This document shows, one piece after another, positions 16,623 through 24,421 of a stretch of 64,000 nucleotides of DNA. Every line of letters starts with the position of its first letter. Positions within the stretch are counted from its first letter, which is position 1. Under the pieces are notes generated by a model that saw nothing but the letters and a program-made list of their open reading frames with translations, was not told where the DNA came from and did no database searches. The DNA comes from GCA-2711565 sp963664245 (GTDB lineage Bacteria > Bacteroidota > Bacteroidia > Bacteroidales > GCA-2711565). The translations under genes and the position numbers were made by a program. The stretch is from NCBI GenBank assembly GCA_963664245.1, contig OY760934.1, positions 3,596,001 to 3,660,000 on the forward strand. Direction: 5' to 3'.

Positions 16623-17432
16623 TTAGTTTTTCTTATAGAAGTTCGTGCTTTCAAAAATCTTATCGGCAGATTTTGCGATAAAGCCGGAATAAAGTTTTCC
16701 ATCTTTATCCGCGTATCTTCGGGCAAATTCGTAGTAGCAACCCGGGATTTCATAGGTTCCGTCAGAAAAATCCATGCTGATTTTTTCTGATTTAATGCTG
16801 GACTGTTCCAGTAATTCTTCCGGGCTTCCTTTAATTTCTCCACCCGAATCATTCATCAAAAACCCATTGTTTTTCAAAAACTGATTTACTTTTTGAATGG
16901 AATCATATTTTCTCAGGGAATTGATACTCACCGTAAAATGGTTTGCCCGGAAACCGTAAACGTATAACCAAGCTGCGTATTCCGATTCTTCACGGAGCTT
17001 ATTGTACGTTTCATAACTTACAGCCTCCCACAACCGGCCTGAGAAAATTAAATCGTCAGACTTTAATTCTTCCTCCGGGATGGAATCGATGATTTTTTTT
17101 ACGGTATTTTGTAGCGACTCGCTGAATTCTTCCAGCTTTAACTCGCTGATAAAAACGCGAGGGGCATGGGGATCATTCTCCAGCTCAAAATGTTTTGCAA
17201 ATAATTTTTTCTCCTCAAATTGATACTGGCCTTTTTCAACGTAACCGGCTTGTAGAAACACTTTGCTTAATACGTCGATGTTAATTCTCGGATCGTTATA
17301 GGTTCTGAAAGCGATGTGGTCGTTTTCCACATTTTCGCCTTCTTGGGTAAATAGGTCAAATATTTTTTGTGTGGATGGATTTAGTTCGGTATAATCCGTC
17401 CAAAGTTTGTCGAATATAGTTTGTGTGTTCAT
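16623..17432 (-). CDS. DUF1338 protein, HglS-like 2-oxoadipate dioxygenase/decarboxylase
   Basis: 269 residues of the DUF1338 family. Characterised members (HglS, YdcJ) use Fe(II) and O2 to turn 2-oxoadipate into D-2-hydroxyglutarate in lysine catabolism. Likely metal-ligand histidines lie in NDHIAFRTY and RANHFTVSIN, and a C-terminal acidic motif sits in DGTYEIPGCYYEFARR. It is 68 bases upstream of the D-2-hydroxyglutarate-type dehydrogenase and 2 bases after lipoate ligase, all on the same strand, so the two redox enzymes probably form consecutive steps. The O2 requirement implies at least occasional oxic growth. Activity in the short Bacteroidota branch is inferred from the family. Confidence 0.8.
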   Translation of the reverse strand: MNTQTIFDKLWTDYTELNPSTQKIFDLFTQEGENVENDHIAFRTYNDPRINIDVLSKVFLQAGYVEKGQYQFEEKKLFAKHFELENDPHAPRVFISELKLEEFSESLQNTVKKIIDSIPEEELKSDDLIFSGRLWEAVSYETYNKLREESEYAAWLYVYGFRANHFTVSINSLRKYDSIQKVNQFLKNNGFLMNDSGGEIKGSPEELLEQSSIKSEKISMDFSDGTYEIPGCYYEFARRYADKDGKLYSGFIAKSADKIFESTNFYKKN

Positions 17433-17434
17433 CG

Positions 17435-18415
17435 TTAAAATAGTCCGTTAATAAATTCAGTTTGCTTGATGTTCTTAAAATAGCTTTGAAAGTCAACGCT
17501 GTTTAATTTGTCTTCGATCTTGCTTTTTTCGTGCAATGTGCCGATCAGCAGGTTTTCAATATCTTCGATGTTTTTGTTGCTGAAGAAATCGCCGGTAATT
17601 TTCAGTTTGTTGATGATTCCGTCTTTTACATCCATGTTAAAATCAACGGTTCCACCATTTGAGCGGATGCTTTTATTGAAATTGTATTTGGGCGAGTAGG
17701 CGAAATTCCAGTCCCAGGTGTTGTATTTGGTTTGAACCAATTCGTTGATCTTTTCAATGTCTTTTTCCGTGAACTCGTAAAATTCAGCTTCCGGGTCGCT
17801 TTGCTGTACGTAATCATAAATCCGCTCTTCAAATTCTTCGATTGTGATCTTTTTATCCAGATAATTGATAATGTTGGTTACGCGGCTACGAACCGATTTC
17901 ACCGCCTTGTCTTCGAATTTCGACGGGTCAACTTTTAAGGCATTTGAAAGTCTGCCGAGTTCAGCCGAAAATAAAAGTGTACCGTGGTGAAGAACACGCT
18001 TATTATGAACGTGTTCGGCATTGCCGCTGATTTTTTTCCCGTCTACGGTTAAATCGTTTCGGCCTTCAAATTTAGCTTCCACGCCTAGGGTGGCAAGAGC
18101 TCCGATAATGGGGTCGGTATATTTTCTGAAATCGACGAGTTTTTCGTCGGCTCCATTTTTAACAAAGGTAAAATTCAGGTTCCCTAAATCGTGAAAAACC
18201 GTTCCTCCTCCGGTAATTCTCCGAACCACCGGAATTTTGTTGTCGTTAATAAAATCCAGGTTGATTTCGGCCAAGGTGTTCTGGTGTTTCCCAACAATCA
18301 CACAGGCTTCATTGCGCCAAAGCATGAAGCAGTCTTGCTCGAATTCTTTTAATACGTATTCTTCGGCAGCAATATTAAAATATGGGTTTGTGTTTTTTCG
18401 CTTAATGTATAACAT
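17435..18415 (-). CDS. lplA: Lipoate--protein ligase A
   Basis: Attaches lipoate to E2/GcvH domains via lipoyl-AMP. The preferred start is the ATG at 18413-18415 (MLYIKRKNTNPYFNIAAEEY), because the longer frame from 18478 adds 21 residues not expected for the family. This gives 326 residues. Signature segments are IVGKHQNTLAEIN, VRRITGGGTVFHDLGNLNF (lipoate-binding loop) and the lysine region DGKKISGNAEH, followed by the LplA C-terminal domain. It is first in a three-gene minus-strand run with DUF1338 and the FAD dehydrogenase. Confident from the RRxTGGGTVFHD motif. Confidence 0.93.
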   Translation of the reverse strand: MLYIKRKNTNPYFNIAAEEYVLKEFEQDCFMLWRNEACVIVGKHQNTLAEINLDFINDNKIPVVRRITGGGTVFHDLGNLNFTFVKNGADEKLVDFRKYTDPIIGALATLGVEAKFEGRNDLTVDGKKISGNAEHVHNKRVLHHGTLLFSAELGRLSNALKVDPSKFEDKAVKSVRSRVTNIINYLDKKITIEEFEERIYDYVQQSDPEAEFYEFTEKDIEKINELVQTKYNTWDWNFAYSPKYNFNKSIRSNGGTVDFNMDVKDGIINKLKITGDFFSNKNIEDIENLLIGTLHEKSKIEDKLNSVDFQSYFKNIKQTEFINGLF

Positions 18416-18505
18416 AAATTTAATGCTTGATTTCTGGTGTGGAACAAACAGTTTTTTATATATTCGTTTCACCGACAAAGTTACTAATTTAGATTCAATA
18501 TAAAT

Positions 18506-19090
18506 ATGAGAAATTTAAAATATCTTTTGATTTTAACGATTATGTTGTCTGTTACCTCCTGTGAGGTGGTTCAGCAGGCTGCGGAGCTAAACACTTTTGT
18601 ACAGTGTAAGTTCAAACTAAAGACTGTTAAAAACCTACGTTTAGCCAATGTTGACGTCCAAAAAGTGAAAGATTACAAGCAGTTGAATATGATGGATGTG
18701 ATTAATTTGACTTCGGCGGTTACCAGCGGGAAAATCCCCCTGACTTTTACCCTGAACATGGAAGTGAAAAATCCGAACCAAAAACTGGCGGCCATGAACC
18801 GTTTGAACTGGATTTTGTTGATTGATGGGATTGAGATGACCAGCGGAGTGGTAGAGCAACGGGTCGAAATCCCGTCGGGGAATAGCACGGTGCTACCCAT
18901 GAAAATGAAAGTAGATTTAAAAGAGGTGCTGAAAGGGGAGACGGCAAAGTCGATTATTAATTTTGGGTTGAACCTGGCAGATGCTTCAGATAAGCCAACG
19001 CGTATCACTTTAAAAGCAAAGCCGACTATTGTAGTAGCCGGCCGTCCAATTTCTTATCCTGATTATATTACGATTAAAAATGAGTTTTAA
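18506..19090 (+). CDS. LEA14-like (water-stress type) lipoprotein
   Basis: 194 residues with a lipobox (LTIMLSVTSC, Cys19). The body has the single beta-sandwich of the LEA type 2/WHy domain: alternating strands such as LTFTLNMEVKNPNQ, where the NPN motif is characteristic, and NSTVLPMKMKVDL. Bacterial members are envelope proteins of unknown mechanism, often linked to stress. It is divergent from lplA and overlaps the end of the convergent gene by four bases. Function beyond the fold is not known. Confidence 0.7.
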   Translation: MRNLKYLLILTIMLSVTSCEVVQQAAELNTFVQCKFKLKTVKNLRLANVDVQKVKDYKQLNMMDVINLTSAVTSGKIPLTFTLNMEVKNPNQKLAAMNRLNWILLIDGIEMTSGVVEQRVEIPSGNSTVLPMKMKVDLKEVLKGETAKSIINFGLNLADASDKPTRITLKAKPTIVVAGRPISYPDYITIKNEF

Positions 19091-19539
19091 TCTTCGTTTT
19101 CGTATTTTTTCTTGAGTTCCGATCGTCTGTCCAGCAAGCGGTCAACTTCGCTTGGTTTTAAAGAACCTCGTTTGAGCATGTCGTCAATATACATGATTTC
19201 TTCGTGCCAGTCTTCTGGTTCTTTAATTTCTAAATTCTTTGTTTCCATGATATCTTCAAATTCTTCATCCAATTCACCCATTTCACTCAGTTGTTCTTTT
19301 AACTGCTGAACCGTATCGGCAATCATTTTGTGAATTGGTTCGCCAAATTGTTCCAGCAATTCCTCCGAAAGATCATCCTTAATCATATCATAGTTATCTA
19401 CCAGCATCTCAAAGTTTTTGAAAAATGCCTTGTTCATTCCGGGCAGTTTCTCAAAAACAGAACGGTCTTTCACTTTTTTAAATAAGCGGATGAGTTCGTC
19501 GAGGTTCTTTTTTAATGATTCATTTCTTTCGTTTTCCAT
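19087..19539 (-). CDS. Acidic helical hypothetical protein
   Basis: 150 residues, no signal peptide, very rich in Glu, Asp, Lys and Leu, predicted almost entirely alpha-helical with coiled-coil character (NLDELIRLFKKVKDRSVFEK; LKEQLSEMGELDEEFEDIME). No family recognised. It is convergent with the LEA-like gene, sharing four bases, and lies downstream of the thiolase terminator on the same strand, so it is probably a separate unit. Likely cytosolic. Confidence 0.65.
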   Translation of the reverse strand: MENERNESLKKNLDELIRLFKKVKDRSVFEKLPGMNKAFFKNFEMLVDNYDMIKDDLSEELLEQFGEPIHKMIADTVQQLKEQLSEMGELDEEFEDIMETKNLEIKEPEDWHEEIMYIDDMLKRGSLKPSEVDRLLDRRSELKKKYENED

Positions 19540-19600
19540 CTCATGAAATTCTTTACAGTAAAGCTAATATCAATTTTTATTCCAAGGTAAGAAAAATAAA

Positions 19601-19625
19601 AAAAGCTGTCAGGACGACAGCTTTT
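19601..19625 (-). terminator. Rho-independent terminator of the KamA-thiolase operon
   Basis: Perfect 10-base stem AAAAGCTGTC/GACAGCTTTT with a 5-base loop (AGGAC). A run of T follows the stem on both strands, so it can act in either direction. It lies 20 bases after the thiolase stop. Confidence 0.85.
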
Positions 19626-19645
19626 TAAAATTTGGTTGATAAAAA

Positions 19646-20851
19646 TTAGCCCAATTTCTCAAGAGCTATTGCTATTCCCTGTCCAACACCGATGCACATT
19701 GTACAAAGTGCACGTTTTGCATTTGAGTGTTGTAACTGGTAAATAGCACTGGTCACAATGCGTGCTCCACTCATTCCTAACGGATGACCCAGAGCGATAG
19801 CACCTCCCATTTGGTTGATTCGAGGGTCATTATCTTTTAAGCCAAATTCGCGCATACAACCTAATGCTTGCGCTGCGAAGGCTTCATTTAATTCAATAAT
19901 TTCAAAATCATCCAGCGTCATGCCAAGATGATTTAAAAGTTTATTTGTTGCCGGAACCGGCCCCATGCCCATGATTCGTGGTTCAACGCCTGCGGCTTTC
20001 ATGCCCAGGATTTTTACGATTGGTTTCAGTTGGTGTTCTTTTACTGCTTTTTCGGAAGCAATGATTAAAGCTGCGGCACCGTCATTAATGCCCGAAGCAT
20101 TTCCGGCGGTAACCACACAACCCGGACCCAAAACAGGTTTTAAAGCTGCCAGTTTTTCCAGGCTTGATAAACGCGGGTGTTCATCTTTGTCAACAATGAT
20201 GGGGTCTTTTTTCCGCTGAGGAACACTAACCAGGACAATTTCCCGGGCCAAAGAACCGTTTTCCTGGGCTTTGGCTGCTTTTTCCTGGCTCCATTGTGCA
20301 AATTTGTCCTGGTCTTCACGACTGATGTTAAAATCCTTGGCAATATTTTCTGCGGTTTTAATCATGCTCTCGGTTCCGTATTTAGCATCCAGGGCTTTGT
20401 TGATGAAACGCCAGCCCATGGTTGTATCTTCCAGAACCTGGTTCCTGCCAAAAGGCCCATTGGCTTTTCCTATAACAAAAGGAGCACGAGACATACTTTC
20501 AACGCCTCCGGCAATAATCAGTTTTGCTTCGTCGGCTTTAATGGCACGGGCAGCTGTGCCAATGGCATCCATGCCCGAACCGCATAAACGGTTTACGGTA
20601 ACTCCCGGAATGGTATGCGGATAATCAGCCAGTAGCAGCGACATCCGGGTCACATTGCGGTTGTCTTCTCCGGCCTGGTTGGCACATCCCAGGATAACAT
20701 CATCTACCTTGTTTAAGTTAAGGCCGGGATTGCGTTCAACAAGTGCTTTTAAAGGAACCGTTGCAAGGTCGTCTGGACGGACGGCTGCTAAACAACCTCC
20801 GTAACGTCCTACCGGGGTTCGAATGGCATCGCAAATATATACTTCAGTCAT
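19646..20851 (-). CDS. Thiolase, 3-oxoadipyl-CoA/acetyl-CoA acyltransferase type
   Basis: 401-residue thiolase that splits a 3-oxoacyl-CoA with CoA into acetyl-CoA and a shortened acyl-CoA. The nucleophilic Cys is in VNRLCGSGMDAIG, the GHP motif in GGAIALGHPLGMSGAR and the second Cys in LCTMCIGVGQG. The N-terminal block RTPVGRYGGCLAAVRPDDLA and GCANQAGEDNRNVTRM read like the PcaF/PaaJ (3-oxoadipyl-CoA thiolase) branch, more than like short-chain acetoacetyl-CoA thiolases. It is the last gene of an operon with a CoA-transferase, a class III aminotransferase and a KamA-family aminomutase, followed by a strong terminator. Substrate choice between 3-oxoadipyl-CoA and other 3-oxoacyl-CoAs is open. 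Confidence 0.9.
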   Translation of the reverse strand: MTEVYICDAIRTPVGRYGGCLAAVRPDDLATVPLKALVERNPGLNLNKVDDVILGCANQAGEDNRNVTRMSLLLADYPHTIPGVTVNRLCGSGMDAIGTAARAIKADEAKLIIAGGVESMSRAPFVIGKANGPFGRNQVLEDTTMGWRFINKALDAKYGTESMIKTAENIAKDFNISREDQDKFAQWSQEKAAKAQENGSLAREIVLVSVPQRKKDPIIVDKDEHPRLSSLEKLAALKPVLGPGCVVTAGNASGINDGAAALIIASEKAVKEHQLKPIVKILGMKAAGVEPRIMGMGPVPATNKLLNHLGMTLDDFEIIELNEAFAAQALGCMREFGLKDNDPRINQMGGAIALGHPLGMSGARIVTSAIYQLQHSNAKRALCTMCIGVGQGIAIALEKLG

Positions 20852-20862
20852 AGGAAAATATT

Positions 20863-22212
20863 TTAGTTGTCTAATTTATCAATTTTTGCTTTTAAAAGTT
20901 TGAACCCATTTAAAAAAGCTTCACTTAAATGATCTACTTCTTTTTGGGTTAAAACGGTTGAAAACATACAAGCACAGGTGTTCACCATCATAATGTTTTC
21001 CTTGAAAAACAAGTAATCCAGCATGTCGTTGATGAGCTGTTTGCATTCTGCATTTTGATAAGCCTCACGATAGGTGCTTGGCGGGGTTTTCTTAAAATGA
21101 ATCCTGAACATTGAACCTGCCCCGGTAATTGAGATGCCAACATCGGCAAGTTTGGCTGCTTCCTTAATTTGTTTGATGGCGGTTTGCGTTAAGTCGTTCA
21201 GTTTTAAAACCGCTTGTTCATCAAAATGTTCCATGGCCACTTTACCGGCAGTCATGGTGATGGGGTTTGCCGAGAAGGTTCCCGAATATGAAAATTTTAA
21301 AGGAGTAGTGCTTGGGTCAAGAACTTTCATAATGTCTGCCCTTCCTCCAAAAGCGCCTACCGGGAAACCTCCCCCGATGATTTTTCCAAGTGCCGATAAA
21401 TCGGGTTTTACCGGGAAATCGGCCTGTGCTCCACCATAATTAGTGCGGGATGTTACCACCTCGTCGAAAATCAATAAGGAGCCGTTTTTACGGGTCCAGT
21501 TGTAAAGGGCTTCGATAAATTCGGAAGTTCCCCTTACTAAACCAACACGGTGCGGAATCGGGTCAATCAAAACCGCTGCGATCTCACTTGCTTGTTCATC
21601 CAATATTTTCAGGGTTCTTTCGATATCGTTGTACGGAAAGATAAGCACATCATTCAAAACTCCCTGGGGTGTGCCAACTGCCAGCGGAACACTGTTTGGC
21701 TTGTCTATGCTTCCCCATTCGTTAGGGCTGGCAAACTGGCTCACTTCGGCAAAATCATAGGTGCCGTGGTAAGCACCTTCGGCTTTCGCGATTTTCGGCC
21801 GTCCGGTAAATGCGCGTGATGCTTTAATCATCGCCATTACCGCTTCGGTTCCTGAGTTGGTGAACCTAATTTTTTCAATAGAATCGATTCTGTCGCATAG
21901 CAATTGCGCGAATTCTACTTCAACCTCGGTGGCCATGGTATAGGCTGTGCCCCGTTGCAATTGGTTGGTAACTGCTTCTACAATGGGATCGTAAGCGTGG
22001 CCATGGATTAAAGCGGCCATGTTATTGGCAAAATCTATGCGTTGGGTTCCGTCAATATCCTGCACGTAACAGCCTTTGGCTCCGGCAACATAATTGGGGT
22101 TTGGTTTGTGGTAAACCGTATTACGGCTTACTCCGCCAGGTATAACAGTGCATGCCTGTTTGTATATTTCTTCGCTGGTTCGTTGTTGAACCTTGTTTTT
22201 TTGTTTAGACAT
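20863..22212 (-). CDS. Class III PLP aminotransferase, GSAM/beta-transaminase-like
   Basis: 449-residue PLP enzyme of the class III aminotransferase/glutamate-1-semialdehyde aminomutase group. Visible motifs are FTNSGTEAVMAMIKASRAFTG (cofactor phosphate), LLIFDEVVTSR (pyridine-binding Asp) and the PLP lysine in LGKIIGGGFPVGAFGG. GSAM-like enzymes outside haem synthesis include beta-amino-acid:2-oxoacid transaminases. The setting here (aminomutase upstream, 3-oxoacid CoA-transferase and thiolase around it) makes a beta-amino acid a plausible substrate. It is 11 bases upstream of the thiolase and 48 bases after the CoA-transferase B subunit. A haem-synthesis role is unlikely from context. Confidence 0.85.
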   Translation of the reverse strand: MSKQKNKVQQRTSEEIYKQACTVIPGGVSRNTVYHKPNPNYVAGAKGCYVQDIDGTQRIDFANNMAALIHGHAYDPIVEAVTNQLQRGTAYTMATEVEVEFAQLLCDRIDSIEKIRFTNSGTEAVMAMIKASRAFTGRPKIAKAEGAYHGTYDFAEVSQFASPNEWGSIDKPNSVPLAVGTPQGVLNDVLIFPYNDIERTLKILDEQASEIAAVLIDPIPHRVGLVRGTSEFIEALYNWTRKNGSLLIFDEVVTSRTNYGGAQADFPVKPDLSALGKIIGGGFPVGAFGGRADIMKVLDPSTTPLKFSYSGTFSANPITMTAGKVAMEHFDEQAVLKLNDLTQTAIKQIKEAAKLADVGISITGAGSMFRIHFKKTPPSTYREAYQNAECKQLINDMLDYLFFKENIMMVNTCACMFSTVLTQKEVDHLSEAFLNGFKLLKAKIDKLDN

Positions 22213-22260
22213 TTTGTTTGTTCCGCAAATGCGGAAATTAAATCAATTAAAAGCAAATTT

Positions 22261-22914
22261 CTAATACTGTTTTAACTCAGCTCCAGTTTTTTCCTGTAAG
22301 TATTCGAACGTTACTCCTGGAGCCATTTCTTTTACGTAAAGGCCATCCTCTTTCACATCGATAATTGCCAGATCGGAATAAATGCGATCCACTACTTTTT
22401 TCCCGGTAAGCGGGAACGTACATTCTTTAACTATTTTAGGTTCTCCTTTTTTAGTGACATGCTGCGTAATGACGTAAATGGTTTTTACCCCGGCTACCAG
22501 GTCCATGGCTCCGCCAACGGCCGGAATGGCATTTGGGGCCCCGGTCGACCAGTTTGCCAGGCTGCCGTCTTCGGCAATTTGCATGGCTCCCAAAACACAA
22601 ACATCAATGTGCTTTCCGCGGATCATGGTAAAGCTATCTGCATGGTGGAAAAAGGCTGCTCCCGGAATAGCGGTTATATATTTTTTACCGGCATTGATTA
22701 GTTCGGGGTCTTCGGTGCCTTCTTCGGGGTTTGGTCCCATTCCAAGCAAACCGTTTTCGGTGTGGTAAATCACTTCCCGTCCTTCCGGAACGTGGCTTGC
22801 CACTAATTCAGGAATACCTATCCCGAGGTTTACGTAAGAACCGTCAGGGATGTCCTGGGCTACTTTCTGGGCCATTTGGTTCCGGTCCCAACCAATGTTT
22901 TCATTGTTTACCAT
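22261..22914 (-). CDS. 3-oxoacid CoA-transferase subunit B
   Basis: 217-residue beta subunit of a family I CoA-transferase (ScoB/AtoA/PcaJ). The catalytic glutamate is in the HTENGLLGMG motif, and the N-terminal GSYVNLGIGIPELVA is typical. It overlaps the A subunit by seven bases, so the two are translationally coupled. Family I enzymes move CoA from succinyl-CoA or acetyl-CoA to acetoacetate, 3-oxoadipate or similar acids. The thiolase at the end of the operon would use the resulting 3-oxoacyl-CoA. Confidence 0.93.
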   Translation of the reverse strand: MVNNENIGWDRNQMAQKVAQDIPDGSYVNLGIGIPELVASHVPEGREVIYHTENGLLGMGPNPEEGTEDPELINAGKKYITAIPGAAFFHHADSFTMIRGKHIDVCVLGAMQIAEDGSLANWSTGAPNAIPAVGGAMDLVAGVKTIYVITQHVTKKGEPKIVKECTFPLTGKKVVDRIYSDLAIIDVKEDGLYVKEMAPGVTFEYLQEKTGAELKQY

Positions 22915-23621
22915 GGATAACTCCTTTCTTCTCTAACCAGTTTTGATTCTTCTTCCGGATTGGCTACTTCAACCACTTTTTGAACAAAGATGCCGGGAGT
23001 TACCACGCATTCGGGGTCGATCTCACCAACCTCAACAATTTTTTTTGCCTGAACAATGGCCGTGTTGGCGGCTGTACACATAATTGGCCCAAAGTTGCGG
23101 GCAGTTTTGTTGTACACCAGGTTTCCGTAGCGGTCGGCATGCATGCATTTTACCAGCGAAAAATCGGCACGAATGCCGTATTCCATCACGTAAGTTTGGC
23201 CGTTGAACTCGCGGTGTTCTTTACCTTCGGCCAGTGGTGTATTTACCGAGCTTGGGGTGTAAAAAGCCGGGATTCCGGCTCCGCCTGCACGGATGCGTTC
23301 GGCCAACGTTCCCTGGGGAACCAGCTCCAACTCAATTTCCCCGGCTTGGTAGAGTTCCGGGAAAACGGTTGAGTTTGCGGTTCTCGGGAAAGAACAGATC
23401 ATCTTTTTTACACGCCGATGTTCGATTAGGGCGGCTAAACCTACGTGCCCACTACCGGTGTTGTTACTCACCACGGTAAGGTTTTTTGCCCCCTGATCGA
23501 TCAAGGCATGGATCAGCTCGATGGGACTGCCCGCTTCGCCAAAACCTCCGATCATCACGGTTGCACCATCAAAGATGTCTGCAACCGCTTCTTTTGTTGA
23601 GGATATAATTTTATTAATCAT
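22908..23621 (-). CDS. 3-oxoacid CoA-transferase subunit A
   Basis: 237-residue alpha subunit of the same CoA-transferase. The CoA-binding loop is MIGGFGEAGSP, and LVPQGTLAERIRAGGAGIPAF plus YNKTARNFGPIM are family blocks. These read closer to PcaI-type (3-oxoadipate) than to AtoD-type subunits, but the distinction by eye is soft. It is 56 bases downstream of a lipoprotein gene that separates it from kamA; all are on the same strand. Confidence 0.92.
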   Translation of the reverse strand: MINKIISSTKEAVADIFDGATVMIGGFGEAGSPIELIHALIDQGAKNLTVVSNNTGSGHVGLAALIEHRRVKKMICSFPRTANSTVFPELYQAGEIELELVPQGTLAERIRAGGAGIPAFYTPSSVNTPLAEGKEHREFNGQTYVMEYGIRADFSLVKCMHADRYGNLVYNKTARNFGPIMCTAANTAIVQAKKIVEVGEIDPECVVTPGIFVQKVVEVANPEEESKLVREERSYPW

Positions 23622-23677
23622 TTTTTATTTTTTAAGTAGGCTGATTATCTTTTTGTTTGGCTAAGAAATATTTTGTC

Positions 23678-24406
23678 TTATATATCATCTAGCCAAATTT
23701 CGTATTCATCCATTTTTTTTGTTATGACATAATTGTCAATATGGTAATGTTTGTCTGAGACTGAATTTTCCCAGGTTTTAAATATGTTGTGTTTAATATC
23801 AATAACCCAGAATTTATAATGTCTTGCATAGTCATTCTTTTTCGGAGATATTGTTGTTCCTGTCAAAAATAAAATTGAGTCATTTATCCAGTAACTATCA
23901 TGAAACAAGTCGCTTTTTTCATGACATTTTATATGAAACCTAAGGTTTTTTTTAGGTTCGATTAAAAATGGTTTAACCATTAAAGTGTATAGTCCCCCAT
24001 AAGAATCGTTCGTTAGTTTTTTAAACTTAATTTGGTTACTAAACAAATCAATAACCTTTGAGCTATCTGGTGAATATGATAAAATAGAAGCATAAACTCT
24101 AGAAAAATCTGATTTGAATTCAAACGATTCTTGAACCTTTATTAATGGTTTCTCTTCAGATTTAATAAAACTATCAATAGAAAAATAAGGATTTTTAGTC
24201 GTATGATAATCATACCATTCTTTTAGGTTCTTTTCTAAAAAGTTAGCTGTAATCAATGTATCTGTCTGGTTTAAATAACTACTTATAGCTTCTTCCTGAA
24301 CTGATGTTGATGCCTTATCAACATCAGTTTTAGCAGTACCTTGGTTTGACTGCTTTTGATCGCAGCTTATTAATAAAATTAAAAAAATGAATTGAACCTT
24401 TCTCAT
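23678..24406 (-). CDS. Lipoprotein of unknown function inside the KamA operon
   Basis: 242 residues with a lipobox (IFLILLISC, Cys15) followed by a Ser/Thr/Gln linker. The rest is a soluble domain with no recognised family. Composition is more AT-rich than the enzymes on either side and it has no metabolic motif, so it may be a later insertion between kamA (15 bases upstream) and the CoA-transferase genes (56 bases downstream). No cassette-type core sites were found around it. Function unknown. Confidence 0.65.
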   Translation of the reverse strand: MRKVQFIFLILLISCDQKQSNQGTAKTDVDKASTSVQEEAISSYLNQTDTLITANFLEKNLKEWYDYHTTKNPYFSIDSFIKSEEKPLIKVQESFEFKSDFSRVYASILSYSPDSSKVIDLFSNQIKFKKLTNDSYGGLYTLMVKPFLIEPKKNLRFHIKCHEKSDLFHDSYWINDSILFLTGTTISPKKNDYARHYKFWVIDIKHNIFKTWENSVSDKHYHIDNYVITKKMDEYEIWLDDI

Positions 24407-24421
24407 TCCACGTAATTAAAA

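Noticed and set aside
20863..22212. Aminotransferase as HemL (haem synthesis)
   Set aside because: GSAM-like motifs are shared, but the operon contains only amino-acid and 3-oxoacid enzymes, so a haem role is less likely.
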